Source of the DNA: Clostridia bacterium
GTDB taxonomy: Bacteria > Bacillota > Clostridia > Christensenellales > Aristaeellaceae
Length of the DNA stretch: 47,865 bases
Reading direction: 5' to 3'
Assembly (NCBI GenBank): GCA_017532155.1
Contig: JAFXJP010000037.1
Location: forward strand, 1 to 47,865
The notes beneath the pieces are model-generated. The model saw only the letters and a list, made by a program, of their open reading frames with translations, was not told the origin of the DNA and searched no databases. The first letter of the stretch is position 1, and each line of letters opens with the position of its first letter. This document shows positions 18,563 to 26,859 of this stretch, in pieces. The translations under genes were made by a program, and so were the position numbers.

Positions 18563-18803
18563 CTTTTTTCCTCCTATTATTTTCGTTCTCGCAGCCAAAG
18601 GTGGGAGTCTCCCCGGCGCGCATCCTCTACGCAGAAGAGGATGTAAGTTCACGCCTCGGAATCCCTTTGGCGTCTTCCCCGTGTCCGCTATGGTCCAGCG
18701 GTGGGAAGTGGAGCCCGTCGCCCTGTCCAGCAGGGCTGGTCCGCTGCAATTACCCGCCAAGGCCGGGCGGCAACCTGCAGCATCATCCCATAAACAGACA
18801 ACA
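18563..18803 (-). promoter_or_regulatory. Long 5' leader of the S10 supercluster
   Basis: About 240 nt separate the expected start point (near 18802) from rpsJ. The leader is GC-rich and has repeated self-complementary segments, including a perfect eight-pair hairpin, CATCCTCT (18621-18628) with AGAGGATG (18636-18643). No T-box sequence, known riboswitch core or terminator with a T run was seen. The position equals that of the L4-controlled leader in Gammaproteobacteria, so an autoregulatory leader is plausible, but sequence similarity cannot be claimed. Confidence 0.5.
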
Positions 18804-18808
18804 GCAGT

Positions 18809-18837
18809 ATTATAAAGCATATATTCAAAAAACGCAA
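18809..18837 (-). promoter_or_regulatory. Main promoter of the S10-spc-alpha supercluster
   Basis: On the minus strand TATAAT (18809-18814, perfect) lies 17 bp downstream of TTGCGT (18832-18837). The upstream stretch 18838-18900 is rich in A and T tracts, as expected of an UP element. Confidence 0.75.
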
Positions 18838-19111
18838 GAGGAAAATCAAAACTTTTTCGGCTTTTTTTCAAAAAATTTTCGTCAAACCCCTTGATTTTCC
18901 TAGGTTTTTTGAGGTGTTGCATTTTTTGTTATGTCCACTGCCCCGGGCGTGTCGTAATATGCATTTTTTCGATTTCTCCGCAGAAATTTCTTTGATTTTC
19001 CTGTTCAAAAAATGCTATCCCCCGCATTTGATGTATATATTTACCAGAATACACATGTTCTGTTTTCCTGCATTTTTGTCGTGTTTTTTGCCGAAGAATT
19101 TGATTTGATAC
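18838..19111. other. AT-rich divergent spacer, no gene seen
   Basis: Between the rpsJ promoter and the first MATE promoter the sequence is rich in A and T runs and contains no supportable gene, RNA or terminator. It likely serves as upstream promoter sequence for both directions. Confidence 0.6.
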
Positions 19112-19140
19112 TTAACAATTGAATTTACCTGCGCTATAAT
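19112..19140 (+). promoter_or_regulatory. Promoter of the MATE array
   Basis: TTAACA (19112-19117) and a perfect TATAAT (19135-19140) are separated by 17 bp, 34 bp before the first MATE start codon. No terminator-like leader lies between. Confidence 0.8.
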
Positions 19141-19174
19141 AAATGCATCCTGTTATATAATGAAGGAGTCTGTC

Positions 19175-20554
19175 ATGTTCTTTTCGCGTTCAAGCCATAA
19201 AGTACCCATGACCGAAGGGCCGCTGCTGAAAAACACGTTCATATTCTCCCTTCCGCTGATGTTCTCCGGCTGGCTCCAGCTTTTATTCAACGCTGCCGAC
19301 ACCATTGTTGTCGGCCGTTTTTCCGGTCAGCAGGCGCTGGCGGCTGTCGGATCGACCGGCTCGCTCAACCAATTGCTGATCTGCCTGTTCCTGGGGCTGG
19401 GCACAGGCGCCAACGTCATCGTCGCGCGCGCCATCGGCGCAAAGGACCACGCCCGCGCCTCCGCCGGCGCGCATACGGCCGTGACCACCGCCCTGCTGTC
19501 AGGGTTGATTCTGGCAGTGCTTGGCAATGTGCTTTCGCGGCCGCTGCTGCAGCTGATGGACTCCCCCGCGGATGTAATTGATCTTTCTACTACTTATATG
19601 CGCATCATTTTCCTGGGCATGCCCATGCAGCTGCTGTACAACTTCTGCGCGGCGCTTTTGCGCTCGGTAGGCGATACCAAGCGCCCGCTGTATTTTCTCT
19701 CCGTCGCAGGCGTTGCCAATGTGCTGCTCAACCTGCTGTTTGTGATCGTTCTTAAAATGAGCGTGGCAGGCGTCGCGCTGGCCACCATTATTTCGCACAC
19801 CATTTCAGCGCTGCTTGCGCTGCGTTCGCTGACGCACCGGGATGACATGCTGAAAATCGAGCTGAAAAAGCTGCGGATCGATCCCAGCATCTTTCTGGAG
19901 ATCGCGCGCATCGGCCTGCCCACGGGCGTGCAGAGCGCCATGTTCTCCATCGCCAACGTGCTTATCCAATCCACGCGCAATTCCTTCGGCTCCACCGTCA
20001 TGGCGGGCTGCGCTGCCGCAGCCAACGTGGGCGGCTTTATCAGCCAGGGCCTTAACGCCTTCGCCATGGCCTGCACCTCCTTTGTCAGCCAGAACTACGG
20101 CGCAAAAAAGCCGCAGCGCATTCTGCGCGCCATGTGGGTGTGTCAGCTGTGGAGCTTTTTGATTTCCGGTACGCTGGGTGTGCTGGGCTTTATTTTCGGC
20201 AAACAACTGCTGAGCCTGTATAACACCGACCCCGAAGTCATCTACTGGGGCTTCCAGCAGTTCTGCCTAGCCAATGTCCCCATCGCGCTGATGGGCTTCC
20301 AGTCCATTTTCTCCGGCGCGCTGCGCGGCATCGGCTATTCGCTGCTGCCCATGTGCATCTCGCTGGTCGGCATCTGCCTGTTCCGCGTGGTATGGGTCAT
20401 GACAGTATTCAAAAGCAATCCCACGCTGATTTGCCTGAACATTTCCTACCCTGTCTCCTGGGTGCTGACCGGCGCCGTCATGGGCATCACTTTCTTCTAT
20501 TTCTTTAAGCGCGTCAGAACAAAGCTGCTTGCCGATACTTCTGCCGCTATATAA
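19175..20554 (+). CDS. MATE-family efflux transporter, array member 1
   Basis: 459 residues, about twelve membrane segments in two six-helix halves. MATE proteins export cationic or other small molecules in exchange for Na+ or H+. The start is ATG 19175, six bases after AAGGAG; the ATG at 19160 would overlap that ribosome site. Conserved blocks: MTEGPLLKNT at the N-terminus, LFNAADTIVVGRFSG in TM1-2, VGDTKRPLYFLS between TM5 and TM6, SQNYGAKKPQRILRAMWVCQ in the second half. Substrate unknown. First of five consecutive paralogues, 13 bp before the next. Confidence 0.93.
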   Translation: MFFSRSSHKVPMTEGPLLKNTFIFSLPLMFSGWLQLLFNAADTIVVGRFSGQQALAAVGSTGSLNQLLICLFLGLGTGANVIVARAIGAKDHARASAGAHTAVTTALLSGLILAVLGNVLSRPLLQLMDSPADVIDLSTTYMRIIFLGMPMQLLYNFCAALLRSVGDTKRPLYFLSVAGVANVLLNLLFVIVLKMSVAGVALATIISHTISALLALRSLTHRDDMLKIELKKLRIDPSIFLEIARIGLPTGVQSAMFSIANVLIQSTRNSFGSTVMAGCAAAANVGGFISQGLNAFAMACTSFVSQNYGAKKPQRILRAMWVCQLWSFLISGTLGVLGFIFGKQLLSLYNTDPEVIYWGFQQFCLANVPIALMGFQSIFSGALRGIGYSLLPMCISLVGICLFRVVWVMTVFKSNPTLICLNISYPVSWVLTGAVMGITFFYFFKRVRTKLLADTSAAI

Positions 20555-20567
20555 AAGGGAGAAAACC

Positions 20568-21947
20568 ATGTTTAAATCCCACGCACACCGCAATATTGTT
20601 ATGACCGAAGGGTCGTTGTGGCGCAGCACGCTTTTATTTGCCCTGCCGATTTTCCTGTCAGGGCTTTTACAATTATTCTTCAACGCGGCCGACACCATCG
20701 TCGTCGGCCGTTTTGCAGGCCAGGAAGCGCTGGCAGCCGTGGGTTCGGTGGGCTCGCTCAACGCGCTGCTGGTCAATATTTTTCTGGGGCTGAGCATCGG
20801 CGCCAATGTCATCGTTGCGCGCTCTATCGGCGCGGGCGACCATCAAAAAGTGCAGGACGCCGTGCATACCTCGGTCACGGTGTCTGTTATCTGCGGCATA
20901 CTGCTGGCGTTCATCGGCTTTTTTGCCGCGCGCCCGCTGCTTTTGCTGATGGGCACGCCGGAAGACGTAATCGACCTGGCGGCGCTGTACGTGCGCATTA
21001 TTTTCCTGGGTATGCCCATTCAGATGCTGTATAATTTCTCCGCCTCCATCCTGCGCGCAGTGGGCGATACCAAGCGCCCGCTGTATTTTCTCACGTCCGC
21101 CGGCATTGTCAACGTGCTGCTGAACCTGGTATTTGTCATCGCTTTCAAAATGAGCGTGGCAGGCGTGGCGCTGGCGACGGTCCTTTCGCATTTTGTATCG
21201 ACAGGGCTCGTGGTGCATTCGCTGCTGACGCGCACAGACGCAGTGCGCGTTGATCCGCGCAAGCTGCGCATCAACCGCCGTCTTCTGTGGCAGATCATGC
21301 GTATCGGCCTGCCCAGCGGCGTGCAAAGCTCGATGTTTTCCCTTTCCAACATCCTCATTCAATCCTCAATCAACTCCTTCGGCACCATCGCCATGGCGGG
21401 CAGTGCCGCAGCGGGCAATCTGTGCTCGTTTATTTATCAGGCGGTCGCCGCCTTCCAGAGCACTGCCACCACCTTTACCGGACAAAATGTCGGCGCGCGC
21501 AAGCCGCGCCGCGTGCTCAAAACGCAGTATGTGTGCCAGCTGTGGTGCATCATTGTAACGGGCGTGATGGGCGTGGGCAATCTTATTTTCGGCGAGCAGC
21601 TGCTGTCTCTTTACAATACCGATCCCGAGGTCATCCGCTGGGGCATGGAGCGCATCGTCGTGGCCAACGCACCGTACTTCCTGATGGGCATGCAGTCGGT
21701 CTTCTCCGGCGGCCTGCGCGGCATGGGCTATTCGCTGCTGCCCATGTGCATTTCGCTGTGCGGTATCTGCCTCACGCGCGTGGTATGGCTGGCCACCGTT
21801 TTCCGCGCCCACCCCACCATGAGCTGCCTGATGCTCTCGCACCCTGTTTCCTGGGTATTTACGCTGATTTTCATGAGCGCCTTCTTCTTTATCTTCTACA
21901 ACCGTTTGAAAAAGGACCACTCCGTGCAGGAGCTGGCCGCGGAATAA
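20568..21947 (+). CDS. MATE-family efflux transporter, array member 2
   Basis: 459 residues. Start ATG 20568 follows AAGGGAG; it gives MFKSHAHRNIVMTEGSL, aligned with the N-termini of members 3 and 4. Blocks match member 1 position for position (FFNAADTIVVGRFAGQEALA, VGDTKRPLYFLTSAG, GQNVGARKPRRVLKTQYVCQ). Closest by eye to member 3. No terminator separates it from its neighbours, so co-transcription from 19112 is likely. Twelve-helix inner-membrane antiporter by family; substrate unknown. Confidence 0.93.
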   Translation: MFKSHAHRNIVMTEGSLWRSTLLFALPIFLSGLLQLFFNAADTIVVGRFAGQEALAAVGSVGSLNALLVNIFLGLSIGANVIVARSIGAGDHQKVQDAVHTSVTVSVICGILLAFIGFFAARPLLLLMGTPEDVIDLAALYVRIIFLGMPIQMLYNFSASILRAVGDTKRPLYFLTSAGIVNVLLNLVFVIAFKMSVAGVALATVLSHFVSTGLVVHSLLTRTDAVRVDPRKLRINRRLLWQIMRIGLPSGVQSSMFSLSNILIQSSINSFGTIAMAGSAAAGNLCSFIYQAVAAFQSTATTFTGQNVGARKPRRVLKTQYVCQLWCIIVTGVMGVGNLIFGEQLLSLYNTDPEVIRWGMERIVVANAPYFLMGMQSVFSGGLRGMGYSLLPMCISLCGICLTRVVWLATVFRAHPTMSCLMLSHPVSWVFTLIFMSAFFFIFYNRLKKDHSVQELAAE

Positions 21948-21968
21948 GCACACAAGCAGGAGAAAATC

Positions 21969-23348
21969 ATGTTCAGATCACACGCACACCGCAATATCGT
22001 TATGACCGAAGGGTCTTTGTTCAAAAACACGCTTTTGTTTGCGCTGCCGCTGTTTTTATCAGGTCTGTTGCAATTGTTCTTTAACGCCGCCGACACCATC
22101 GTCGTTGGCCGTTTTTCCGGTCAGGAGGCGCTGGCAGCCGTGGGCTCGGTGGGCTCGCTCAACTCGCTGCTGGTCAATATTTTCCTGGGGCTGTCGACGG
22201 GCACCAACGTAGTCGTGGCGCGCTATATCGGCGCGCAGGATTTGAAAAACGCCCGCGCGGCCGTGCATACCGCCGTAACAGTTTCCGTGATCGGCGGCGC
22301 TTTGCTGGCCGTCGTCGGCTTTGTGCTGGCGCGTCCCCTCCTGCAGCTGATGGGCTCACCCGAGGACGTCATCGATCTGGCAGTGCTCTACATCCGCATT
22401 ATTTTTATCGGCATGCCCGTGCAGATGCTCTATAATTTCTCCGCCGCCGTGCTGCGCTCAGTGGGTGATACCAAGCGCCCGCTTTATTTCCTGACCACAG
22501 CGGGTGTAATCAACGTCATTCTCAATCTCATTTTCGTCATTTGTTTCCATATGAGCGTAGCGGGCGTGGCGCTGGCGACGATCATCTCCCAGGCCGTTTC
22601 CGCCGTGCTGGTGGTCAGATCGCTGATGCTGCGCGACGACCAGGTGCACCTGGATCCGCATATGCTGCGCATCGACAAAAAGATCCTGCTTGAAATCACG
22701 CGCATCGGCCTGCCCAGCGGCATTCAGGGCTCGATGTTCTCCATCTCCAACGTGCTCATTCAGTCCTCCGTCAATTCCTTTGGCACCATCGCTATGGCGG
22801 GCAACGCCGCCGCCGGCAACCTGTGCTCCTTTGTGCACCAGGGCGTACAATCGATCGCCCAGACCGTAACAGCCTTCGTCGGCCAGAATATGGGTGCACG
22901 CAAGCCCCGCCGCATTATACGCGTAATGTGGGTGTGCCAGGTGTGGAATCTCGTATTTACGGGCTTGCTGGGCGTGGGCAGCTATATCTTTGGCGAAACG
23001 CTGCTTTCACTGTACAATACCAATCCCGAAGTCATAAGCCTGGGCATGGAGCGCCTGCTGGTGGTGAACGTGCCGTATTTCCTGCTGGGCATTTACGATG
23101 TATTTTCCGGCACGCTGCGCGGCATCGGCTATTCGCTGCTGCCGATGGCCATCGCCCTGGCCGGCATCTGTCTGCTGCGTATCGTCTGGCTGGCCACGTT
23201 CTTTAAGACAATGCCCACCATGACGGGTTTGATGCTCTCCTATCCCGTTTCCTGGCTGGTAACAGCCATCGTCATGGGCGGAGCTCTGTTCATCCTCTTT
23301 CAGCACGTCAAAAAACAATTCTCCCCGCAGGAACTCTCCGCGCAGTAA
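21969..23348 (+). CDS. MATE-family efflux transporter, array member 3
   Basis: 459 residues, starting MFRSHAHRNIVMTEGSLFKN after CAGGAGA. The first 120 residues differ little from member 2, and the segment encoded at 22569-22615 is nearly identical at DNA level to 24041-24087 in member 4, a sign of recent duplication or gene conversion. Same twelve-helix topology and loop motifs (VGDTKRPLYFLTTAG, GQNMGARKPRRIIRVMWVCQ). 92 bp separate it from member 4. Confidence 0.93.
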   Translation: MFRSHAHRNIVMTEGSLFKNTLLFALPLFLSGLLQLFFNAADTIVVGRFSGQEALAAVGSVGSLNSLLVNIFLGLSTGTNVVVARYIGAQDLKNARAAVHTAVTVSVIGGALLAVVGFVLARPLLQLMGSPEDVIDLAVLYIRIIFIGMPVQMLYNFSAAVLRSVGDTKRPLYFLTTAGVINVILNLIFVICFHMSVAGVALATIISQAVSAVLVVRSLMLRDDQVHLDPHMLRIDKKILLEITRIGLPSGIQGSMFSISNVLIQSSVNSFGTIAMAGNAAAGNLCSFVHQGVQSIAQTVTAFVGQNMGARKPRRIIRVMWVCQVWNLVFTGLLGVGSYIFGETLLSLYNTNPEVISLGMERLLVVNVPYFLLGIYDVFSGTLRGIGYSLLPMAIALAGICLLRIVWLATFFKTMPTMTGLMLSYPVSWLVTAIVMGGALFILFQHVKKQFSPQELSAQ

Positions 23349-23390
23349 AAAAGATTGCCCCGGGCTCTGTTCATTTCCAGCAATATACAG

Positions 23391-23396
23391 TATAAT
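23391..23396 (+). promoter_or_regulatory. Possible secondary promoter (-10) before array member 4
   Basis: A perfect TATAAT in the only sizeable gap of the array (23349-23440). No good -35 lies at 16-18 bp (TGTTCA at 17 bp), so activity is uncertain. Confidence 0.35.
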
Positions 23397-23440
23397 CACT
23401 GTAACGCCACACATTACGCTATGAATCAAGGAGAAACATC

Positions 23441-24820
23441 ATGTTTAGATCTCGCGCGCCTCACTCCATTGACATGACCGAAGGCTCTTTGCTCAAAAAC
23501 GTACTGTTCTTTGCGCTGCCACTGATGTTTTCAGGCATCCTGCAGCTGCTCTTCAACGCCGCCGATACCATCGTCGTGGGCCGTTATGCCGGCGAACAGG
23601 CGCTGGCCGCGGTCGGCTCCACCGGCTCGCTGAACAACCTGATTGTCAGCCTTTTTATCGGCCTCTCAACCGGCTCCAATGTTGTTGTAGCCCGGCAAAT
23701 GGGCGCTCGCAATTACAAAGGCGTGCAGGACGCTGTGCATACGTCCGTCACCGTTTCGATCATCAGCGGCATTTTCCTGGCCTTCCTGGGCTGTTTTCTG
23801 GCGCGTCCGATGCTGACGATGATGGGCTCGCCCGATGATGTAATTGACCTGTCTGTGCTGTATATGCGCATTATTTTCCTTGGCATGCCCGTGCAGATGG
23901 TGTATAACTTCTGCGCTGCCATTCTGCGCTCGGTAGGCGATACCAAGCGCCCGCTGTATTTCCTGACCGTGGCGGGCGTAATCAACGTGGCGCTCAACCT
24001 GCTGTTTGTCATTGGCTTTGGCATGACGGTGGACGGCGTTGCGCTGGCGACGATCATCTCCCAGGCCGTTTCCGCTGTGCTGGTGGTGCGCTCGCTGATG
24101 CTGCGCGAAGACGCCGTACGCCTGAATCTCAGACGTCTGCGCATCGTGCCCTCCATGCTGGCTAAAATCGTCAAGATCGGTCTCCCCAGCGGCGTTCAGG
24201 GTTCTGTTTTTGCCATCTCCAATGTGCTGATTCAGTCCTCCGTCAACTCCTTTGGCACCATCGTCATGGCAGGCAACGCCGCAGCTGCCAACATCGGCGG
24301 CTTTGTATATCAGGGCATCAGCGCTTTTGTACAGGCGGTCACCTCCTTTGTCGGCCAGAATTTCGGCGCCCGCAAGCCCCGCCGCGCCCTGCATTCCATG
24401 TGGGTTTGCCATATGTGGAGCTTTGTTTTCACCTTCTCCCTGGGTCTGTTTACCGTCATTTTCAGCGAGCAGCTGCTCAGCCTGTATAACACCGATCCCA
24501 ATGTGATTGCCCTGGGTATGAAGCGCTCCCTTTATTTGCACATTCCTTATTTCCTTTGCGCCTTCATGGAAATCTTCTCCGGCGCACTGCGCGGCATCGG
24601 CTACTCGCTTTTGCCCATGGCCATATCGCTCCTTGGCGCCTGCGCCTTCCGCATTGTGTGGATTTACACCATCTTCCAGAAGGTGCATACCATGGATTGC
24701 CTGTACCTCTCTTATCCTGTTTCGTGGTTCATCACCGCCGTCGTCATGGGGTATTTCTTCTTCCTGCTGTACAAGCGCGTATGCAAAGATTTCACCCCCG
24801 AGGAGCTCAGCGCCCGCTGA
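23441..24820 (+). CDS. MATE-family efflux transporter, array member 4
   Basis: 459 residues, starting MFRSRAPHSIDMTEGSLLKN after AAGGAGA. Conserved blocks: LFNAADTIVVGRYAGEQALA, VGDTKRPLYFLTVAG, GQNFGARKPRRALHSMWVCH. It is the only array member that ends in TGA. A candidate -10 lies 45 bp upstream, so members 4 and 5 might also be expressed separately. Substrate unknown. Confidence 0.93.
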   Translation: MFRSRAPHSIDMTEGSLLKNVLFFALPLMFSGILQLLFNAADTIVVGRYAGEQALAAVGSTGSLNNLIVSLFIGLSTGSNVVVARQMGARNYKGVQDAVHTSVTVSIISGIFLAFLGCFLARPMLTMMGSPDDVIDLSVLYMRIIFLGMPVQMVYNFCAAILRSVGDTKRPLYFLTVAGVINVALNLLFVIGFGMTVDGVALATIISQAVSAVLVVRSLMLREDAVRLNLRRLRIVPSMLAKIVKIGLPSGVQGSVFAISNVLIQSSVNSFGTIVMAGNAAAANIGGFVYQGISAFVQAVTSFVGQNFGARKPRRALHSMWVCHMWSFVFTFSLGLFTVIFSEQLLSLYNTDPNVIALGMKRSLYLHIPYFLCAFMEIFSGALRGIGYSLLPMAISLLGACAFRIVWIYTIFQKVHTMDCLYLSYPVSWFITAVVMGYFFFLLYKRVCKDFTPEELSAR

Positions 24821-24835
24821 CGCAAGGAGGGTATC

Positions 24836-26230
24836 ATGCGGCTGAAATTATTCCATAATCGCGTTCATCAGCGCCATCTGGACATCACCACCGGCCCGAT
24901 GGGCAAGAATGTGATGCGCTTTGCGCTGCCAGTATTCTTCTCAGGTATTTTGCAGCTGCTGTTCAATGCAGCGGATTCCATCGTCGTCGGCCAGTATTCT
25001 GGCAGTCAGGCGCTGGCAGCAGTCAGCTCCACCGGCACGATTACCGGTCTTTTAGTCTGTCTGTTCCTGGGGCTTTCCTCCGGCGCCAGCATCCTGGTTT
25101 CGCGCTTTACAGGCGCGCGGGAGTATAAGTCCGTACAGGAAACCGTGCACACCTCGGTATTGGTTGCAGTGCTCAGCGGCGTTTTTCTGGCTGTTCTGGG
25201 CTGGTTCCTGGCGCGCCCCATGCTGCATTTGATGGACACGCCCGACGATGTGATTGATCTTTCTACGCTGTATCTGAAGATCATTTTCCTGGGCATGCCG
25301 CTGCAGATGATTTACAACTTCTGCGCGTCCGTTCTGCGTGCGGTGGGCGATACCAAGCGCCCGCTGTACTTCCTGACGACAGCCGGCGTGGTGAATGTTA
25401 TCCTCAACCTTATTTTCGTCATCGCATTTAAAATGAGCGTAGCGGGCGTGGCGCTGGCAACGGTCATTTCTCAGGCAGTATCCGCTGCACTGGTGGTGCA
25501 CTCGCTCATGCTGCGTGAGGACGCAACGCGCCTTTTCTACCACAAGCTGCGCATCCATCCGCACATCATGATGAAGCTTTTGCATCTGGGGTTGCCGGCC
25601 GGCATTCAGAGCGCCACGTTCTCGCTCTCAGGCATGCTCATTCAGTCCTCTATCAATTCCTTCGGCTCTGTCGCCATGGCGGGCATCGGCGCCGCGACAA
25701 GCATCGGCGGCTTCATCAACAATTCGCTGGACGCCTTCTCCCAGGCCAACACCTGCTTTGTCAGCCAGAATTATGGCGCGCGCAAGCCCCGCCGCATTCT
25801 GCGCGCGGTATATACCTGTCTTGGCCTTGGCAGCATTTTCGTTGTTATCTTCAGTGCGATAACCATCATTTTCGGCCGGCCGCTGCTTTCGCTGTATGTG
25901 AATGATCCCGCTGCCATTGAATGGGGCATGATCCGCATCATTTATCTGCATGTCCCCTACTTCCTCGGCTGCGTGCAGAGCATTTTCCTGGGTGCATTGC
26001 GCGGCATGGGCTACTCCATTTTGTCCATGTGCATTTCGCTCATCGGCATTTGCGGCATTCGCATCATCTGGCTGTACACAGCCTTCGTCGTTTGGCCGAC
26101 CATGGAATGTCTGATCATCTCCTACGGCGCATCGTGGCTGTTTACCGGGCCTGTAGCGGCGATTTTCTTCTTCCTGCTGTACAAACGGCTGTGCAAGGAA
26201 TATACGGCAGAGGAACTGGCCGAGCGGTAA
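24836..26230 (+). CDS. MATE-family efflux transporter, array member 5
   Basis: 464 residues, start ATG 24836 after AAGGAGG, 15 bp past member 4. The most divergent array member: N-terminus MRLKLFHNRVHQRHLDITTG instead of the MTEG form, yet the core loops remain (LFNAADSIVVGQYSGSQALA, VGDTKRPLYFLTTAG, SQNYGARKPRRILRAVYTCL). It is followed by a large inverted pair of repeat elements that probably terminates the transcript. Confidence 0.93.
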   Translation: MRLKLFHNRVHQRHLDITTGPMGKNVMRFALPVFFSGILQLLFNAADSIVVGQYSGSQALAAVSSTGTITGLLVCLFLGLSSGASILVSRFTGAREYKSVQETVHTSVLVAVLSGVFLAVLGWFLARPMLHLMDTPDDVIDLSTLYLKIIFLGMPLQMIYNFCASVLRAVGDTKRPLYFLTTAGVVNVILNLIFVIAFKMSVAGVALATVISQAVSAALVVHSLMLREDATRLFYHKLRIHPHIMMKLLHLGLPAGIQSATFSLSGMLIQSSINSFGSVAMAGIGAATSIGGFINNSLDAFSQANTCFVSQNYGARKPRRILRAVYTCLGLGSIFVVIFSAITIIFGRPLLSLYVNDPAAIEWGMIRIIYLHVPYFLGCVQSIFLGALRGMGYSILSMCISLIGICGIRIIWLYTAFVVWPTMECLIISYGASWLFTGPVAAIFFFLLYKRLCKEYTAEELAER

Positions 26231-26235
26231 GAGAA

Positions 26236-26467
26236 ACGATCGAGGGACGGCTTTTAAGGTAAAAGCCTCCCTCGAGCTCCCTCGAAAACCAGTTTTTGTC
26301 GCCGCAAATGCTTAGGCAGGCTTATCAAAAAAGAAGCGTGAAATCACGGCTGCGAGTAAGCTCGCCCCGATGATTTTCACGCTCTTTTTCTTGCCCGTTT
26401 CCCGGGCGCGCGCTTGGCTGGTTGCGCCCGCGGAGGAACGCCGTTTCGCTTCGGCGAAACGAGCGGG
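26236..26467 (+). repeat. Modular palindromic intergenic element, copy A
   Basis: Starts six bases after the last MATE stop. Modules in order: ACGATCGAG; a stem of 14 bp with one bulge (26242-26274); GAAAACCAGTTTTTG (26284-26298); a spacer containing GGCAGGC; a nested hairpin bounded by A and T runs with inner GCGAGTAAGCTCGC (26327-26391); a GC-rich spacer; and a perfect hairpin CGTTTCGC-4-GCGAAACG ending in GAGCGGG (26435-26467). The same order appears in copies B and C. No ORF is supported inside it. Confidence 0.75.
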
Positions 26468-26502
26468 CCTGCACTATCGCACCGCCGCAGCGGCGTACCT
26501 TT

Positions 26503-26771
26503 CCGCTCGTTTTTTCCGCAGAAAAAAACGGCGTTCCCAAACGCACCCCGTACCAAAGCGGCAGTCCGCGGAGAACAGCTCCGCGGGTTTGCGAAGCAAA
26601 CTGAAAAAGAGGCGGGAAGCCGAGGGGCGAGCTTGCTCGCACAATCGGATTCACGCCCCTTTTTCAACCAACTGCCGCGACACTGACGCGCCCGCCTTCC
26701 CATCCAAACGCTGGCTTTCGGGGTGAGCTCGAGAGGGGGCTTTGGCCTTCCAAAGCCGCCCTCTCGATCGT
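26503..26771 (-). repeat. Modular palindromic intergenic element, copy B (inverted)
   Basis: Read on the minus strand it repeats the module order of copy A: ACGATCGAG (26763-26771), stem with CGGCTTTGG and CCAAAGCC, CGAAAGCCAG, nested hairpin with inner GCGAGCAAGCTCGC between T and A runs (26604-26666), and the GGAACGCCGTTT...AAACGAGCGG hairpin (26503-26537). Together with copy A it makes an imperfect inverted repeat spanning about 535 bp between the MATE array and secA. Confidence 0.72.
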
Positions 26772-26796
26772 CCCCTCCGTGTTCCCCATCTTCCCC

Positions 26797-26826
26797 TTGC
26801 AAGAAATACCCCGTCCATGCTATAAT
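26797..26826 (+). promoter_or_regulatory. secA promoter
   Basis: TTGCAA (26797-26802), 18-bp spacer, perfect TATAAT (26821-26826), 33 bp upstream of the secA start. Confidence 0.75.
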
Positions 26827-26859
26827 ATAAGATGGTAAATTATCAAAAGGAGCTAACCG

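Noticed and set aside
18563-18803. T-box or classic riboswitch before rpsJ
   Set aside because: No T-box sequence, no aptamer core and no terminator with a T run.
18563-18922. An N-terminal extension of S10 by 120 codons
   Set aside because: It translates the promoter and leader; the ATG at 18562 has AGGAGG and gives the family N-terminus.
26231-26859. Small genes within the region between the MATE array and secA
   Set aside because: Open frames there are arginine- and serine-rich, lack ribosome sites and coincide with palindromic modules on both strands.
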